From: Aquilaria yunnanensis
Lineage: Eukaryota; Streptophyta; Magnoliopsida; Malvales; Thymelaeaceae
Assembly (NCBI GenBank): GCA_039654915.1
Contig: CM077597.1
Coordinates: 24,836,001-24,900,000 of the forward strand
Direction: 5' to 3'
DNA length: 64,000 nucleotides
The translations under genes were made by a program, and so were the position numbers. The notes beneath the pieces are model-generated. The model had not been told where the DNA came from, made no database searches, and saw nothing but the letters and a program-made list of their open reading frames with translations. Positions 35,575 to 46,572 of this stretch are shown here, piece after piece (positions within the stretch are counted from its first letter, which is position 1; each line of letters starts with the position of its first letter).

Positions 35575-37958
35575 TGTGACAATACCCCTTTTGACCAGCC
35601 CAGGTTGATTATGAGAACAAGTCTCACACCAATTGCAATTGGCTAATTAATATACCCTTGTTAAAAACATTTATGTCAATAGTTATTTAACATAAGATGC
35701 AACTATGGATGCATTAGTTACTTTGACATAAGGTAGTTAAAACTGATAAAATATAAACACGAGGAAGAAAATTTTCATAAATCCATGAGTCAACATATCA
35801 AAGCATACAAAATAGTCATAAAATCATCAAAATAATCTACACATAGCTAATCATGTGCAGGCATAAAAAAAATACAACTATGCCCATCATCCATATACAT
35901 TGGGTGCTACTAGTGTACATAACATGTACACAAAGGCTAATACTACTGAGATCCATCTATCTAGCTCGCATAATAGATACATCCATCTATATAGCTCGCA
36001 CAACAGATACAACTCCCAGTGGCAAGCCTCAAAAGTTCTTCACGTGCCTTGTTAACCTATGTGGCCAACAAGACTATAATTGGTAAAGTAGCTTCACCAA
36101 TAAGTAACCAATAATACTAGAATCTTAAGGATTCAAATAATAATTTACCTATAAAAAAAACTACTTTAATAACCCTCAATAGTTGTCGGGCTCAACACTG
36201 TTGTTATTGGCACAATATAAAGCTAAGGGAGTGACAAGCCATAATTCTCATTAGGGGATCTTCAACCTCATTGAAAAATACTAAAGGCAACACATATATT
36301 TAATCTATTGTGAGATTGAAACAGTGAAAGGCTAAACTTATGCACATAACATTTCAGTCCCTTGGGAATTGTCCTCTACCAAGTCCTTAACAATAAGGTG
36401 GAGCCTCGTCTACTAGCAAGCATTACTTGCTAGTCTAACTAGTGATTTCAATTACTAGCTTGAACCTCCCTTATGTTGTATAAAGGCACTATGTTTTGAC
36501 CATTAATACCTAGGTTTTGAAGAACCTTATTAGGTGTACTAAGGTTTCTACATCGAAACCTCAAGCCTAAAGCCCCAGCTAACTCCCCAATAGTGGAAAA
36601 CCTCACACCCGAGCTAATGGTGTTTCAATTAAACCTAGTTTCCTTGTATGCGCAATTGTGGCCTTAAAATTTCAAGTAAACTGCCAGGCCTCGAGTCAGC
36701 TTTAGAAGTCCCAGTATGGTACCGAGACACCTTAACCCATAAGCACCCAAAGGACACACCCTAGTAAAAAGTAAAAATGTTCCTCATTTTTCCTGTCATA
36801 CTGCAGCATTGCTATTGGTGTCATAGTGCCACAAGCAAAACCATCTTGGTGCTGTATGGGGGTTGGGTGTTGCAATGCCACGCCGACATCGTGGTGTTAG
36901 TCCCCAATGCCTTACACCCCTACTCCATGCTCATGGCATCTTGGTAGGCATCCCAAGCCTACCATAAGTGCTTTGGACCCCTTCCCACACCATATACTTG
37001 TAAAACAGGTTGTATAGGCCACATTGTACCATCACAAACACACCTATGATGTATCATTACATTAGACAAAGCACAAATTCATACCTAGTCCACCATGATC
37101 AAACGTGCCTATAATCAATTCCATTGACAATAATACTAGTTTTCAACAAGCAACCACACTCAAATAGCATCAATTGAACTTAAGACCTTAAATTTCTTAC
37201 CTCCATTTTAAGCTACAAGCAAAGGTCAAGCAATCCTCCAGCAAGATAAAGGCTTTACTAGCTTTTTCCTTGGTTCAAAGACAATTCAAGACACATGGCA
37301 CCAAATCAACACAAAGCAACCAAAATTGATGAATCAAAAGGCCAAACAAATATGAAAACACATAGGGTCTTAGAGTACCTCATGTACACAACACCATTAA
37401 GTAAGAAAAACATGAAAATAGGTTTCCAAACCACGAAGCAAGCTCAAAATGAGTTATCCCATATAAGAACACCCTTGGAGACTTCTATTTCCATAAAGAA
37501 TGCAAGGATTTGAAAAGAATTTGGTGTGAAATCAAAGGGGACAAGAGGAGCTATGGGTTGGGAGAAAAAAATGAGGGGAATAATGCCATCCCAACTCATC
37601 TCCACGAATTTTGAAGCCAAATCCTTTACCCCCTAACCTTTTTAAGTTTTGTCAAAAAGCCTTCTTCCAAAATAGTAACTTCACCTGCCATCTCTCAACA
37701 CTTAGCAAAATTTTAATGCTAAACATGGGTTAAAGATTTAAAACACATTTTTTTGACATTCAAGACTTGACTTGACACTTTAGATTGTAAAATTACCATT
37801 TTTCCCTGACCTCATTTGATGCCATAAATCTCTCAGAACCTAATAAACCTTAATTAACTTACTTAACCCTACTAATGAAAGTTAAAATATGGTATTTAAC
37901 TTGGATTTTGTCAATTTACCTCCCCCCAATTGAGCTTCCTGCTATGAGGGCCATAACA
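35575..37958 (-). repeat. 3' LTR of the old minus-strand gypsy element (about 2.38 kb)
   Basis: Read on the minus strand it begins TGTTATGGCCCTCAT (37958 downwards), right after a purine-rich AGAAGGATAGAGGAA stretch, and ends GGGGTATTGTCACA at about 35575-35577. It directly follows the chromodomain remnant, as expected for a gypsy 3' LTR. Its length is close to that of the LTR at 18593, but the terminal sequences differ, so it belongs to another family or is much older. The left boundary is uncertain by a few bases. Confidence 0.65.
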
Positions 37959-39554
37959 TTCCTCTATCCTTCTAAGAGTTGATCCTCCAAATTTTGTTGA
38001 AACTGTGGGAACTCATTTGGATATTGTTTCTACATAACTTACTCATTTTCCCAGGTGGATTCCTCCTTGTTATGGTTAGGCCAAAGGATCATGACCATTG
38101 GAGTTGACTTGGCTTGAAGTTTCCTAACTTGCCTATCAAGGATCTTAACAAGTCTTTCTTCGTAGATCAAGTCCTCTAGAATAGGAAGTGCCGATGGAAA
38201 AAGTACTTGTCTTAGGTAAACCATGCACTTTCTTAGAAGATTAACATGGAACACATTGTGCACTTCAGACAAGTTGGGCAACAATGCCAATTAGTAAGCC
38301 ACCTTTTTACTTTCTCCAAGATATCGTAAGGGGCAATGTACCTCAGGGCTAGTTCACCACTTTGCCCAAACCAGGCCATTCCCTTCATAGGACAAAACTT
38401 GAGGAGCACTTTGTCTCCTACATCAAAGTTTAACTCTCGTTTCCTCAAGTTGGTGAACTTAGTCTAATGGTCATTTTCAGCCCTAATCTATTTTCGGATC
38501 AACTTAATCTTAGCAATGGTGTTGGCTATGATCTCGGGACCAATCACTACCCTATTTGAATGGTTTGCCCAACATTAGGGTGCCATGCAACACCAACCAT
38601 ATAATGCTTTGTATGGTGCCATGCGTATAATAGCATGAGGACTGTTATTATAGGCAAACTTGATGAGTAGTAAGTGTTAGTCCCAATCACGGTGAAGTTC
38701 ATGGCACATATGTGCAACATATCCTCCAAGGTTTATATCACTCTTTTAGACTAGCCATTAGTCTAAGGATGGAAGGCAGTACTGAGACTAACATTACTCC
38801 TTAGCACCTCTTGGAAAGTGTTCTAATACCTTGATTCAAATTGGGGATGCCTATGAGATATAATCTAATTCAGTATCCTTTGTAACTTCACCACCTCTTT
38901 GATGTATAACTCAAACAACTTCTCCATGGTGTAGGTAATCTTTGTAGGTATAAAGTGTACCGACTTGGTTAACCTATCAACATTACCCATACTAAATCAT
39001 ATTGGTTTTATGTATTTGGTAACCTAACTAGGAAGTTCATCTAAAAGATCCCCATTTTTTATCTTGGAAAGGTAAACTTTGGAATGTGCCTAGCAGCTTT
39101 TGATGCTATGCCTTAACTAGTTGGCACATCAAACACTTAGCTATATGCCTGGCTATATTCTTCTGTAATCTCAAAGACCAAAAATGCATTTTCAAGTTGT
39201 TGTGCATCTTAGTAACACTAGGTTGAACACTTAGCCTATGGTATGTGCCTCCCACAAGACTTGTTGCCTAAGCCACTCTATATTTGGCATATAGAGTCAA
39301 TCCCCATGGTGTCGATCCCCATTGTGTAGCATTCCTTTTTGGTACTGGAACTCTTTCTTCAAGGTACTAAGGGCCTCATTGCCCTAAATCCTCTTCAATA
39401 GCAAATCCTTACTCTAGACCTCCTTAACCCTAGCCAGCCAAGCTGATTGAATTTCTAGAGCATAAACTAAGGACTTCGCTTGCTCATGGTACAACTCATG
39501 CAAAATTGAGAAATAATCCCTCAGTGTTTTGTCTGAGGAACTCATAGCCTAATC
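37959..39554 (-). pseudogene. Old gypsy pol: integrase and chromodomain remnant
   Basis: Minus-strand fragments in several frames follow the gypsy order. 38039-38290 holds HNVFHVNLLRKC and a chromodomain-like ILDRQVRKLQAKS ... ILWPNHNKEESTWE. 38233-38448 holds FDVGDKVLLKFCPMKGMAWF, the integrase C-terminal part. 38547-38729 is a degraded integrase core (MEDMLH, ALYG-region). Farther up (38730-39550) only scattered integrase and spacer words remain. Many stops and frameshifts: no function. Confidence 0.85.
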
Positions 39555-39559
39555 CTTAT

Positions 39560-40242
39560 TGATATGAATGCACCAAGGACTTGTGACACATCTTAAGACC
39601 CTTTAAGGATCTCAAGTCGACCCGTCACTAGGAAGAAAACAAAGGAGTTTGCCAAGGCACTTCAAGGCTTCATTGAGCAATATTTTAAAGATCACAAGGC
39701 TAGAAACATTGAAGGATAACTTAAAGATATCAATTGGAGCCCAAGGGTGCATACACCTTCGAAACACTTAGTGGACCTTGGAGCTCATGACATATATTTT
39801 GGTAATGTAATATATTTTACATATGTTTTAGCTTGGATGGCCGAACCTAGTCCTATTTTGTGTGGAAAGTTTGTGTAAAGCATGTTTTAGGAGTATTTGT
39901 GTTAGTTTAGGTGTTCTAGCTACAAACTACTCTATTTTATTCTAATTTAGGAGAATTAAGACTCTAAGGCCTAGAAATCTATAAGGCTAAACATATGTGT
40001 TTTATTCACATGTAATCATTAATAAAGTTATTGTTTGAGAGTTTTTCTCTATTGTTCTTTGTGAAATTATTTTAGGCACATAGAGGATCTACATGGTCTT
40101 TGTATGTTTTTTCTATACTTCTCATTTCTATTCACGGGTTGAACAAGGGTGGTGGTTCTTCTAGTTCTTGGACATTGTTTATGAAACTTGTTTGTATCTT
40201 AGGGGAGTTTTTTAGCCCTTTATACCAACAGGGTTCCTATCA
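39560..40242 (+). mobile_element. Solo LTR (683 bp), related to the Gag-only family, opposite strand
   Basis: Begins TGATATGAATGCACC and ends GGGTTCCTATCA. These resemble the minus-strand start TGATATGATCAAGG and end GGGTTCCCATCA of the LTRs at 41432, 47475 and 53518. It also holds the segment 'tctatacttctcatttctattcacgggttga', close to those LTRs, and encodes DPLRISSRPVTRKKTKEF near its start, as they do. The flanks CTTAT (39555-39559) and CTTAA (40243-40247) match at 4 of 5. It splits the old gypsy between its integrase/spacer and RNase H regions. Confidence 0.75.
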
Positions 40243-40247
40243 CTTAA

Positions 40248-41431
40248 AAAGGACCATTTTTGTGTACTTCTAATTGAGTGCATCCACTGCAACATTTCCT
40301 TTCTAGACTCAATACTCAATTGAGCAGTCATAATCTTTTATGTACTCAATTAGCCACTGTTGTATCATGTTAAACTCATTTTGGTTGAACAAGTATCTAG
40401 AACTTTTACAGTTAGTGAAACTTTGAAATGACCTCTCCATCAAGTAGTGCCTTGAAAGCTTAAGTCCAAAGAGTACCATTACGAGTTTAAGGTCATGGAT
40501 TGGGTAGTTCAACTGATTAAGCCTTAACTAACTTGTGCCATAAGTGATGGCCACATTTTTCTACATCAATACACATCCTAAACTAGAACTTGATGCATCA
40601 GTGTACATTGTGAAAGCCTTGTTTGGGTCCAGCAAGATAAGTATTAAGGCCTTGTCAACTCTTCTTCAACTCCAAGTAGGCCTTCCCTTACTTCATTGTC
40701 CACTCAAATTTTTGAGCTTTTTTGGTCAAGGCCATCAACAGTGCTGCTATTATAGATAATTTTTAGTTGAGCCTTTTATAATAGCCTGCCAAGCCTAAAA
40801 AGCTCTAAATCTCCATAACCATAGTTAGCCTTTTCGACTCAACCACTGCTTGAACCATCTCAAGGTTTACCAAAAAAGTTTGAGCACTTATGATGTGCCC
40901 CAAGAACTTTATCATTTCAGACCAAAACTCACACTTGAATAGCTTTGCATAGTACTGATTCTCCTTTAGTGTTTGCAAAACCATCCTAAGGTGTTCTTGT
41001 GTTCTTAGGTAGACTACGAGTATACCAAGATATCATAGATGAATAATTCAGCAACTTGATACAACAACTAGATGAAGATCCTATTCATGGCCTCCATGAA
41101 CATTGTCGGGGCATTGGTCATGTTAAATGGTACAATTGTCTACTTATAGTATCCATATCTTGTCTTGCAAGCTATTTTTAGGATATCTAGCTCCCTAGCC
41201 CAAATCTAAAAGTAGCTAGACCTAAGGTAGATCCTGGAGAACAACTTTACTCCCCTTTAATCTGTCAAATAGATAGTTGATCTTAGGAAAGGGATAATTA
41301 TTCTTGAGTATTATTGCATTCATCTTTCTAAAGTTGATGTACAGTCTCAAGGTTCTATCATTCTTCTTCATGAATAACCTTGAAGCTTTAGATGGTGAAA
41401 CACTTGGCCATATAAAGCCCTTTTCTAAAAG
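40248..41431 (-). pseudogene. Old gypsy pol: RNase H and reverse transcriptase remnant
   Basis: 40309-40512 reads MNYPIHDLKLVMVLFGLKL ... EYIKDYDCSIEY, the end of RNase H and the linker to integrase. 41222-41461 reads FIWPSVSPSKASRLFMKKND, LYINFRKMNAIILKNNYPF, the N-terminal reverse transcriptase motifs. Stops and frameshifts separate the pieces, and the catalytic motif region (about 41000-41150) is not readable in one frame. The sequence breaks off at 41431, where the tandem retroelement was inserted, and resumes at 54503. Confidence 0.85.
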
Positions 41432-42416
41432 TGATGGGAACCCCGATGGTATAATGACCATGAAACGCGCCCAAGATGAGATTCAAGCTCCACAAGACAT
41501 CAAAAAGACTGGGTTTAAAACCCCCACCCCTAATCAACCTGTGATTAGAAACGAGAAGTATAGAACTCCAAGAACACAAGCATACTTGTGCACCAAGGCA
41601 GTCCGCCAAGAACCAAAGAGAAAACCTCTCCAAAGAGCAATATTATTTCGGCAATAATCTGTATGTTTACAACCAGAATATGTGCCTTTATATAGGCCTA
41701 AGCTAGGGTTAAAAGCTAGGCAAAATTCGCAGCCTAAATCCCTTAGGAATCCTAGATACAAAGACATAGGAAATCCTAGTCAAATTAGGACTCTAATTCC
41801 TAGTTTGAACAAGTTTAATAAATGCAGCGTATTCCACTTGCCCAAACGATTTAAAACTATTCCATAGCCTAAATAACTTCCTAAATAATGTATCTAAATA
41901 GGATTTGAACGAAAATAAAATATAAATACAAGATTAAACCCGAAAACTCCCAAATAGCCTTTTTGGGTGCATTTTGGGCACTTTAAGGTTCTCTCTTGTA
42001 ACTTCAGCTCCAAGCTTGAATCTTTGAGTTCCAATGGCATGAATCTTCATATTAGATGTGGTAATGAAGGTCTGGAAAGTTAGAGCTCAAAAATCCAGCT
42101 TGTGGACACAAAATGCATCAAGAACACTTAAGGTGGCTCAAATGGTGCACTTTGAGTGGCGTCCTTGGTGTCCTTGTTTTGTGACTTATCTAAGCACTCC
42201 AGAACTGAGTACCAAGCATATCCATCATCTCCATATGGTGTCTTGAAAGTTCCAGCAGCTCCTTGTGAAGTTTCATGTCTATTCTCCATGAAGAAACTTG
42301 AAACAAAGGCTTGTAGTGCACTTGAGAGCTCCTTAGCTTTCTTCCTTGTCATAGGTCCACTAGAAACCTTCAATGGGTCCTTGCCTTCTCCATGTGTGCC
42401 TTCCTTGATCATATCA
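41432..42416 (-). repeat. LTR 1 (leftmost; 3' LTR of the first internal region)
   Basis: On the minus strand begins TGATATGATCAAGG and ends GGGGTTCCCATCA. The left part of the plus-strand text is 'tgatgggaaccccgatgg'. A TATATAAAGG promoter motif lies at 41685-41694 (minus strand). The start of the LTR encodes the end of the element's reading frame (to 42128). Confidence 0.95.
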
Positions 42417-43039
42417 ACTCCCCCCTCCTTATAAGGATTCGTCCTCGAATCAAAACCTGCACTGGAAAAGGGAATTGAATCAATAACAATGAAATGATCA
42501 GCACATAAGCAATTACCTTTCACATAAGCACCAATAACATAGAATGCTTGTGTATGGAGCTTTAATCTTGAGCAAAACCTGAACCAATATCCAAATGCAA
42601 TGATACCTCCTGGATCAAAGACAAAGCTTGAAACAATTAGCACAAAAAATCTGAATGTTTGCACAATTTTCATCTTAACTCTAGGCATCACTTTCATTGC
42701 CTCTACCATCTCAAAAACATTATTCTCACAACAAGTAAAAGTGTAGGAATAATTTACCTTAGGGATGCTGTATGCACTCAAAACAAATGGACCTAAACTC
42801 ACACAAGTGTTATGGTTATGAAATGCACAAGTTATGCATGTCAAGACAATACTTTGCATAGGCCATTCAAACAAACAAGAATTGAACACAATATGGCCTA
42901 AACTAATAACAAAACTAGGATGCATGAATTTCACAAAAATCCTAAGCATTTTAAATGAAACAAGATTGGAGTAGATAGGATTAAGTGAAACCAATTCAGT
43001 AGCAAACTTATTTTTGCATGTATATGCACAACAATGCAT
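42128..43039 (-). CDS. Distal half of the Gag-only polyprotein, copy 1
   Basis: An open frame of 303 codons after the copia-like LTR, beginning MHCCAYTCKNKF. Before that insertion it was in frame with the Gag frame at 44401-46572. The protein is rich in hydrophobic and Cys residues, with no domain I recognise. It crosses the polypurine tract (SKEGGVDM region; Tyr replaces Ser in this copy: NPYKEGG) and continues into the LTR, where DPLKVSSGPMTRKKAKEL is encoded. As I recall, a GP(M/I)TRxxAK-type tail also occurs at the end of polyproteins of some autonomous plant gypsy elements, so this may be a relic of such a tail. Whether the segment is translated now is unknown: its initiator would have to be internal. 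Confidence 0.5.
   Translation of the reverse strand: MHCCAYTCKNKFATELVSLNPIYSNLVSFKMLRIFVKFMHPSFVISLGHIVFNSCLFEWPMQSIVLTCITCAFHNHNTCVSLGPFVLSAYSIPKVNYSYTFTCCENNVFEMVEAMKVMPRVKMKIVQTFRFFVLIVSSFVFDPGGIIAFGYWFRFCSRLKLHTQAFYVIGAYVKGNCLCADHFIVIDSIPFSSAGFDSRTNPYKEGGVDMIKEGTHGEGKDPLKVSSGPMTRKKAKELSSALQAFVSSFFMENRHETSQGAAGTFKTPYGDDGYAWYSVLECLDKSQNKDTKDATQSAPFEPP
42417..42430 (-). other. Polypurine tract, copy 1
   Basis: Minus strand AAGGAGGGGGGAGT immediately before LTR 1. The same tract is at 48460-48473 for the second internal region. Confidence 0.9.
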
Positions 43040-43058
43040 GAAATTTGCGCATGGGATG

Positions 43059-44474
43059 TGTTAGTGTTGTGCCCAAAAAGCCAATCATGAGATGATTGTA
43101 TTTTTGCAAATTGAGTCATGATATTTTATTGAGGCATTAATTCAGCAATTTTGTTTGTTGTTTTGTTTCTGCGTAACGTAATAAACATAATTGTAACCCT
43201 AGAATAATGATATTCTTAAACATCCCTAGTATAGTATTATTGTGGAGCGGGTTGCAATAATACATAATGACTAGCATATGTGGAGACTAATATGAGATAT
43301 GTAGTCTACATATGGGTACAAGTTGGAGAACTTGGGTACTGGACCGACCCACCATGAGAACACTTCATGGATCGTTATATGAGTGTCATAAGTGATTCTC
43401 ATAGTGATCATGGTATATGTAGTCCTTCGACCTAAGGTCATCAAGGTTCCCTACATGTGAGTCACATACTTTGATACTTTCCTTTGTTGCTCGTAACTGA
43501 GTGAACTTGAAGGAGGTCATTGGGTATGTCACATATCATGCGGAGGGATTTGTATGATCAAGATGGGATTTGTCCCTCCTATGTAACGGGAGTGATATCT
43601 TTGGGCCCCTTGATAGAGTGAGACTTAGAAAATGCATGGCCATGCTCCGATGAGTTGATATATGATATCAATGTCGTCAGTTTAAGTTAGTCTACTCGGT
43701 AATCAAGAAACCAAAGATTGGGCTATACGAGAGTGACACATTCCATGTCTCGTGCTTAGTCTTGATATCTTGGACAAAGGGACAATGGCATATATCGGTG
43801 ATGATCATAAAGGTTTAGTCGATTCACCGACAATCTTGTCGCTTGGGTAGCAATGATGTGTTGCTAGACACCGCTCATTGCTTATGATCATAAATGTGAT
43901 TTATGATCATTGCCAACATGGCAAGAGCCTATTGGGTCGCACACATAGAGCTATTTGGATCATTAGAGTGCATGGGCTAATTATTTGGGTTATGGTTTCA
44001 CTTTAATTTCGTATTAATAATGGGCCAAGGAGTTGAGCCATTATTAAGCCCGAAATTAAATCCTAATTGGATTAGGGCTTTGAAACCCATTAGGCCTGGA
44101 AGTTGAGTCTCACTATAAATACAACTTTTAAGTGAGAAATTTGTAGGTCTCCTTGCCCTAGCCTCCCAAAAGGACAGCCGCACTCTTCTCTTGCAATTCC
44201 TTGGAGGACGCAAGCTAGCACTGCGAGCGCAAGAGAAACGCATCTGCCGGGACGTGGTGGAAGCGTGGTGATCCCGAGAGGCTCGTGTGGATACCATAGA
44301 GAGCCTGAACACGTCAACTGTTCAGGTTTTGTGATTCGACTCTACAGTTGAGTGAGAGATCTCAACCAAAAATTAGGTATGAAATTTTCGAACACCCGGT
44401 TTACCCCGTTTCACTTGGATCCTGGAGGGTTTCGGTTAAATTCCGCTGCGCTGTTTGGCTCCCGAAACCCAACA
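43059..44474 (+). mobile_element. Copia-like solo LTR (1,416 bp) inside internal region 1
   Basis: Begins TGTTAGTGTTGTGCCC and ends GAAACCCAACA, with a perfect 5-bp TSD GGATG (43054-43058 and 44475-44479). The older family member at about 58440 shows the empty site 'aatgggatgtgacac', so the insertion is exact. TATAAATA at 44114-44121 suggests plus orientation. No internal region is present. Assignment to Ty1/copia rests on the LTR appearance only. The small frames inside (43998-44317) are not genes. Confidence 0.85.
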
Positions 44475-46572
44475 GGATGTGACACAAAACAAAGGATTCA
44501 ACATACCTCCATAAAAGGCTGAATTTAAATCTAGAATTTTCACTCAAAATAAAAACTTTCAGGTTTGGACATAAAGCAAAAAGATCAAGACTCAAAATTT
44601 TGTGTAATGCATGTGTCATGACAAAAAAATGCTTGCTGGAAATTAAAGATTGACACAGAAAAATGGGCTGAATATAAATGGGAAACACATAAATATGTAA
44701 TGCATGGGTAACAACCAATTTATGCATGCAAAATTCCAAAGAAGTAGATTTAACTTGAGACAAAACAAAACAATGTGACATGGATGCAAAACTAACAAAT
44801 TCAGAAACAAAAGACAACAAAACAGATTTTCCTCTAGAGAAACTCAAGCAATTCCAAAGATGATTTGACAAAACCAAAGAATTAGAAGCTTTTAAATCAT
44901 ATTTTGTCAAAGTTTCAGGCTTACTTCCTTCTCTTAATCTAGTTTCATGAAAACCATTTGTCAAAATAACATTGCAAGAAAACACACATTGTTTGAGATT
45001 TTCATGCAAAACTACATCAAATCTAGGTGTTAGGAAGAAATACATTACAGTGGTTGGACTTAGTCTCCAAGTATCTTCCTTTGATGTTGGAACCAAAAAA
45101 TTTCCACCTTTGCACTTAATGGCTTCGGTTGGAGTTGCATTAATTTCATCCCCTTGAAACATAGGATAAGAAACAATGTTAGGCAAATTTTTGCATATGA
45201 AATCACTTAGGCTTACCTTAACTTGTTCCTTCTCAACCTCCTTTTTTGTTTTAATGCATGGGACATGGCTTGGAATATTAGGAACACCAACTTCTTTAAT
45301 GGGCAGCAACTCACTTGATTCTTGTAGCTCATCTCCACTTAATTCCTGAAAAGAAGACAACACAACACTCAAAAAAGACTTTGTTATGTTAGATGAAAGT
45401 ATGGCTTCTTTGTAGGTCTTTCTCTCTTCACTCAGCTTGGGTTCATTGCACTCTTGTCTTCTCTCAACTTCGCACTCAATTTCTTCTCTCGGGAACTCTC
45501 TACTCTTCTTCCCCTCATGTTCACTCTTCTCACTTAATCTCTCGGTTGTTCTCTCAACTTTCCCCTCATCACTCTTGCCTTCAACTTTCCCCTCTTTCTC
45601 TTTTCTCTCAACCTTACTTTGAAATTTTCTTTGATCCTCAAAGACTTGTTGTGGTGAAAGTGGTACAAGCATGATTGAATTTTCTTGTTGAGATTGAGAC
45701 AAGTCTCCTTTTGTGATCTCCATGTTTGGCTTGGGTACTTCTCTTACATCTTTGCTCCATGCTCCTCTCCATGTGGAAATTCCTCCTTGACACATCTTGG
45801 ATGCCTTGGACCTTTTGATGATTTTCTCGGCCTTGGTGGCATAGTAAAGCAAATCCTCCATGTTCAAATAAGGTGCCATTTCCACTTTGTTGGCAATCTC
45901 AGGATTGAGACCATTAATGAATCTAGCAATGGTGGTCTCCTCATCCTCCATGATGTTGGCTCGGGTCAAGGTTATCTCCAAGTCTTTATGGTAGTCCTCC
46001 ACACTCCTTTGGCCTTGCACAAGCCTTTGAAGTTTGAGGTGTTGATCTCTATAGTAGTAACTTGGAACAAATCTCTTTCTCATCATGGCTTTAAGAGCTC
46101 TCCATGTATTGATGGGTTCCTCCTCATTCCTCCTCCTAGAAGTGACAACCTGGTTCCACCATACAAGAGCATAATCAGTGAATTCAATAGTAGCCACTTT
46201 AACTTTCTTTTCCTCAGAATAGTGATGGCACTCAAACACCATCTCAATCTTTTGCTCCCACTCCCAATATGCATCTGGATCACTCCTCCCTTGGAAAGGT
46301 GGAATGGTAAGCTTGATGGAGCTTAGATTGTTGTCCTCCCTTGGCTCCCCCCTCCTTGGAAGCCCATGGTCATGCCAATGCCCTTCTTCCTCCTCGGGCT
46401 CTTCTCTCCTTGGACCTCTCCTTGGTTGCAAGATGGGATTTGGTCTCCTTGGCAACCTCAAGTCAATGTCCTCAATCCTCCCAACAAGTCTATTGAGAGT
46501 TTCTTGAAGCTCTCTCATGGTTGGCTCATCATTGTGTCTCACTTCCATCCTCCTATCCTCTTGGCCCTCCAT
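44401..46572 (-). CDS. gag: Gag-type polyprotein without pol, copy 1 (723 aa)
   Basis: Start MEGQEDRRMEV at 46572, the first ATG after the leader that gives the Gag domain. Residues 18-37 may form a coiled coil; 40-80 are Arg/Glu-rich. The Ty3/gypsy Gag domain spans about 85-255 (DPDAYWEWEQKIEMVFECHH, EFTDYALVWWNQ, RFVPSYYYRDQHLKLQRLVQ, RFINGLNPEIANKVE). No zinc knuckle follows: SQSQQENS joins directly to IMLVPLSPQQV, where the older copy has a knuckle between. Residues about 310-400 are Glu/Lys-rich. The rest (about 400-700) is unrecognised but similar to the frame at 58242-59147. The last 24 residues come from the copia-like LTR, which truncates the frame. Gag would build particles, using RT and integrase from another element. 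Confidence 0.85.
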   Translation of the reverse strand: MEGQEDRRMEVRHNDEPTMRELQETLNRLVGRIEDIDLRLPRRPNPILQPRRGPRREEPEEEEGHWHDHGLPRRGEPREDNNLSSIKLTIPPFQGRSDPDAYWEWEQKIEMVFECHHYSEEKKVKVATIEFTDYALVWWNQVVTSRRRNEEEPINTWRALKAMMRKRFVPSYYYRDQHLKLQRLVQGQRSVEDYHKDLEITLTRANIMEDEETTIARFINGLNPEIANKVEMAPYLNMEDLLYYATKAEKIIKRSKASKMCQGGISTWRGAWSKDVREVPKPNMEITKGDLSQSQQENSIMLVPLSPQQVFEDQRKFQSKVERKEKEGKVEGKSDEGKVERTTERLSEKSEHEGKKSREFPREEIECEVERRQECNEPKLSEERKTYKEAILSSNITKSFLSVVLSSFQELSGDELQESSELLPIKEVGVPNIPSHVPCIKTKKEVEKEQVKVSLSDFICKNLPNIVSYPMFQGDEINATPTEAIKCKGGNFLVPTSKEDTWRLSPTTVMYFFLTPRFDVVLHENLKQCVFSCNVILTNGFHETRLREGSKPETLTKYDLKASNSLVLSNHLWNCLSFSRGKSVLLSFVSEFVSFASMSHCFVLSQVKSTSLEFCMHKLVVTHALHIYVFPIYIQPIFLCQSLISSKHFFVMTHALHKILSLDLFALCPNLKVFILSENSRFKFSLLWRYVESFVLCHILLGFGSQTAQRNLTETLQDPSETG

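Noticed and set aside
43998..44317. Two overlapping minus-strand frames of 75-104 codons
   Set aside because: They lie wholly inside the copia-like solo LTR, antisense to its inferred orientation.
45685..46326. 213-codon plus-strand frame (and its twin at 51728-52369)
   Set aside because: It is the antisense of the Gag domain on the minus strand; no family match in this direction.
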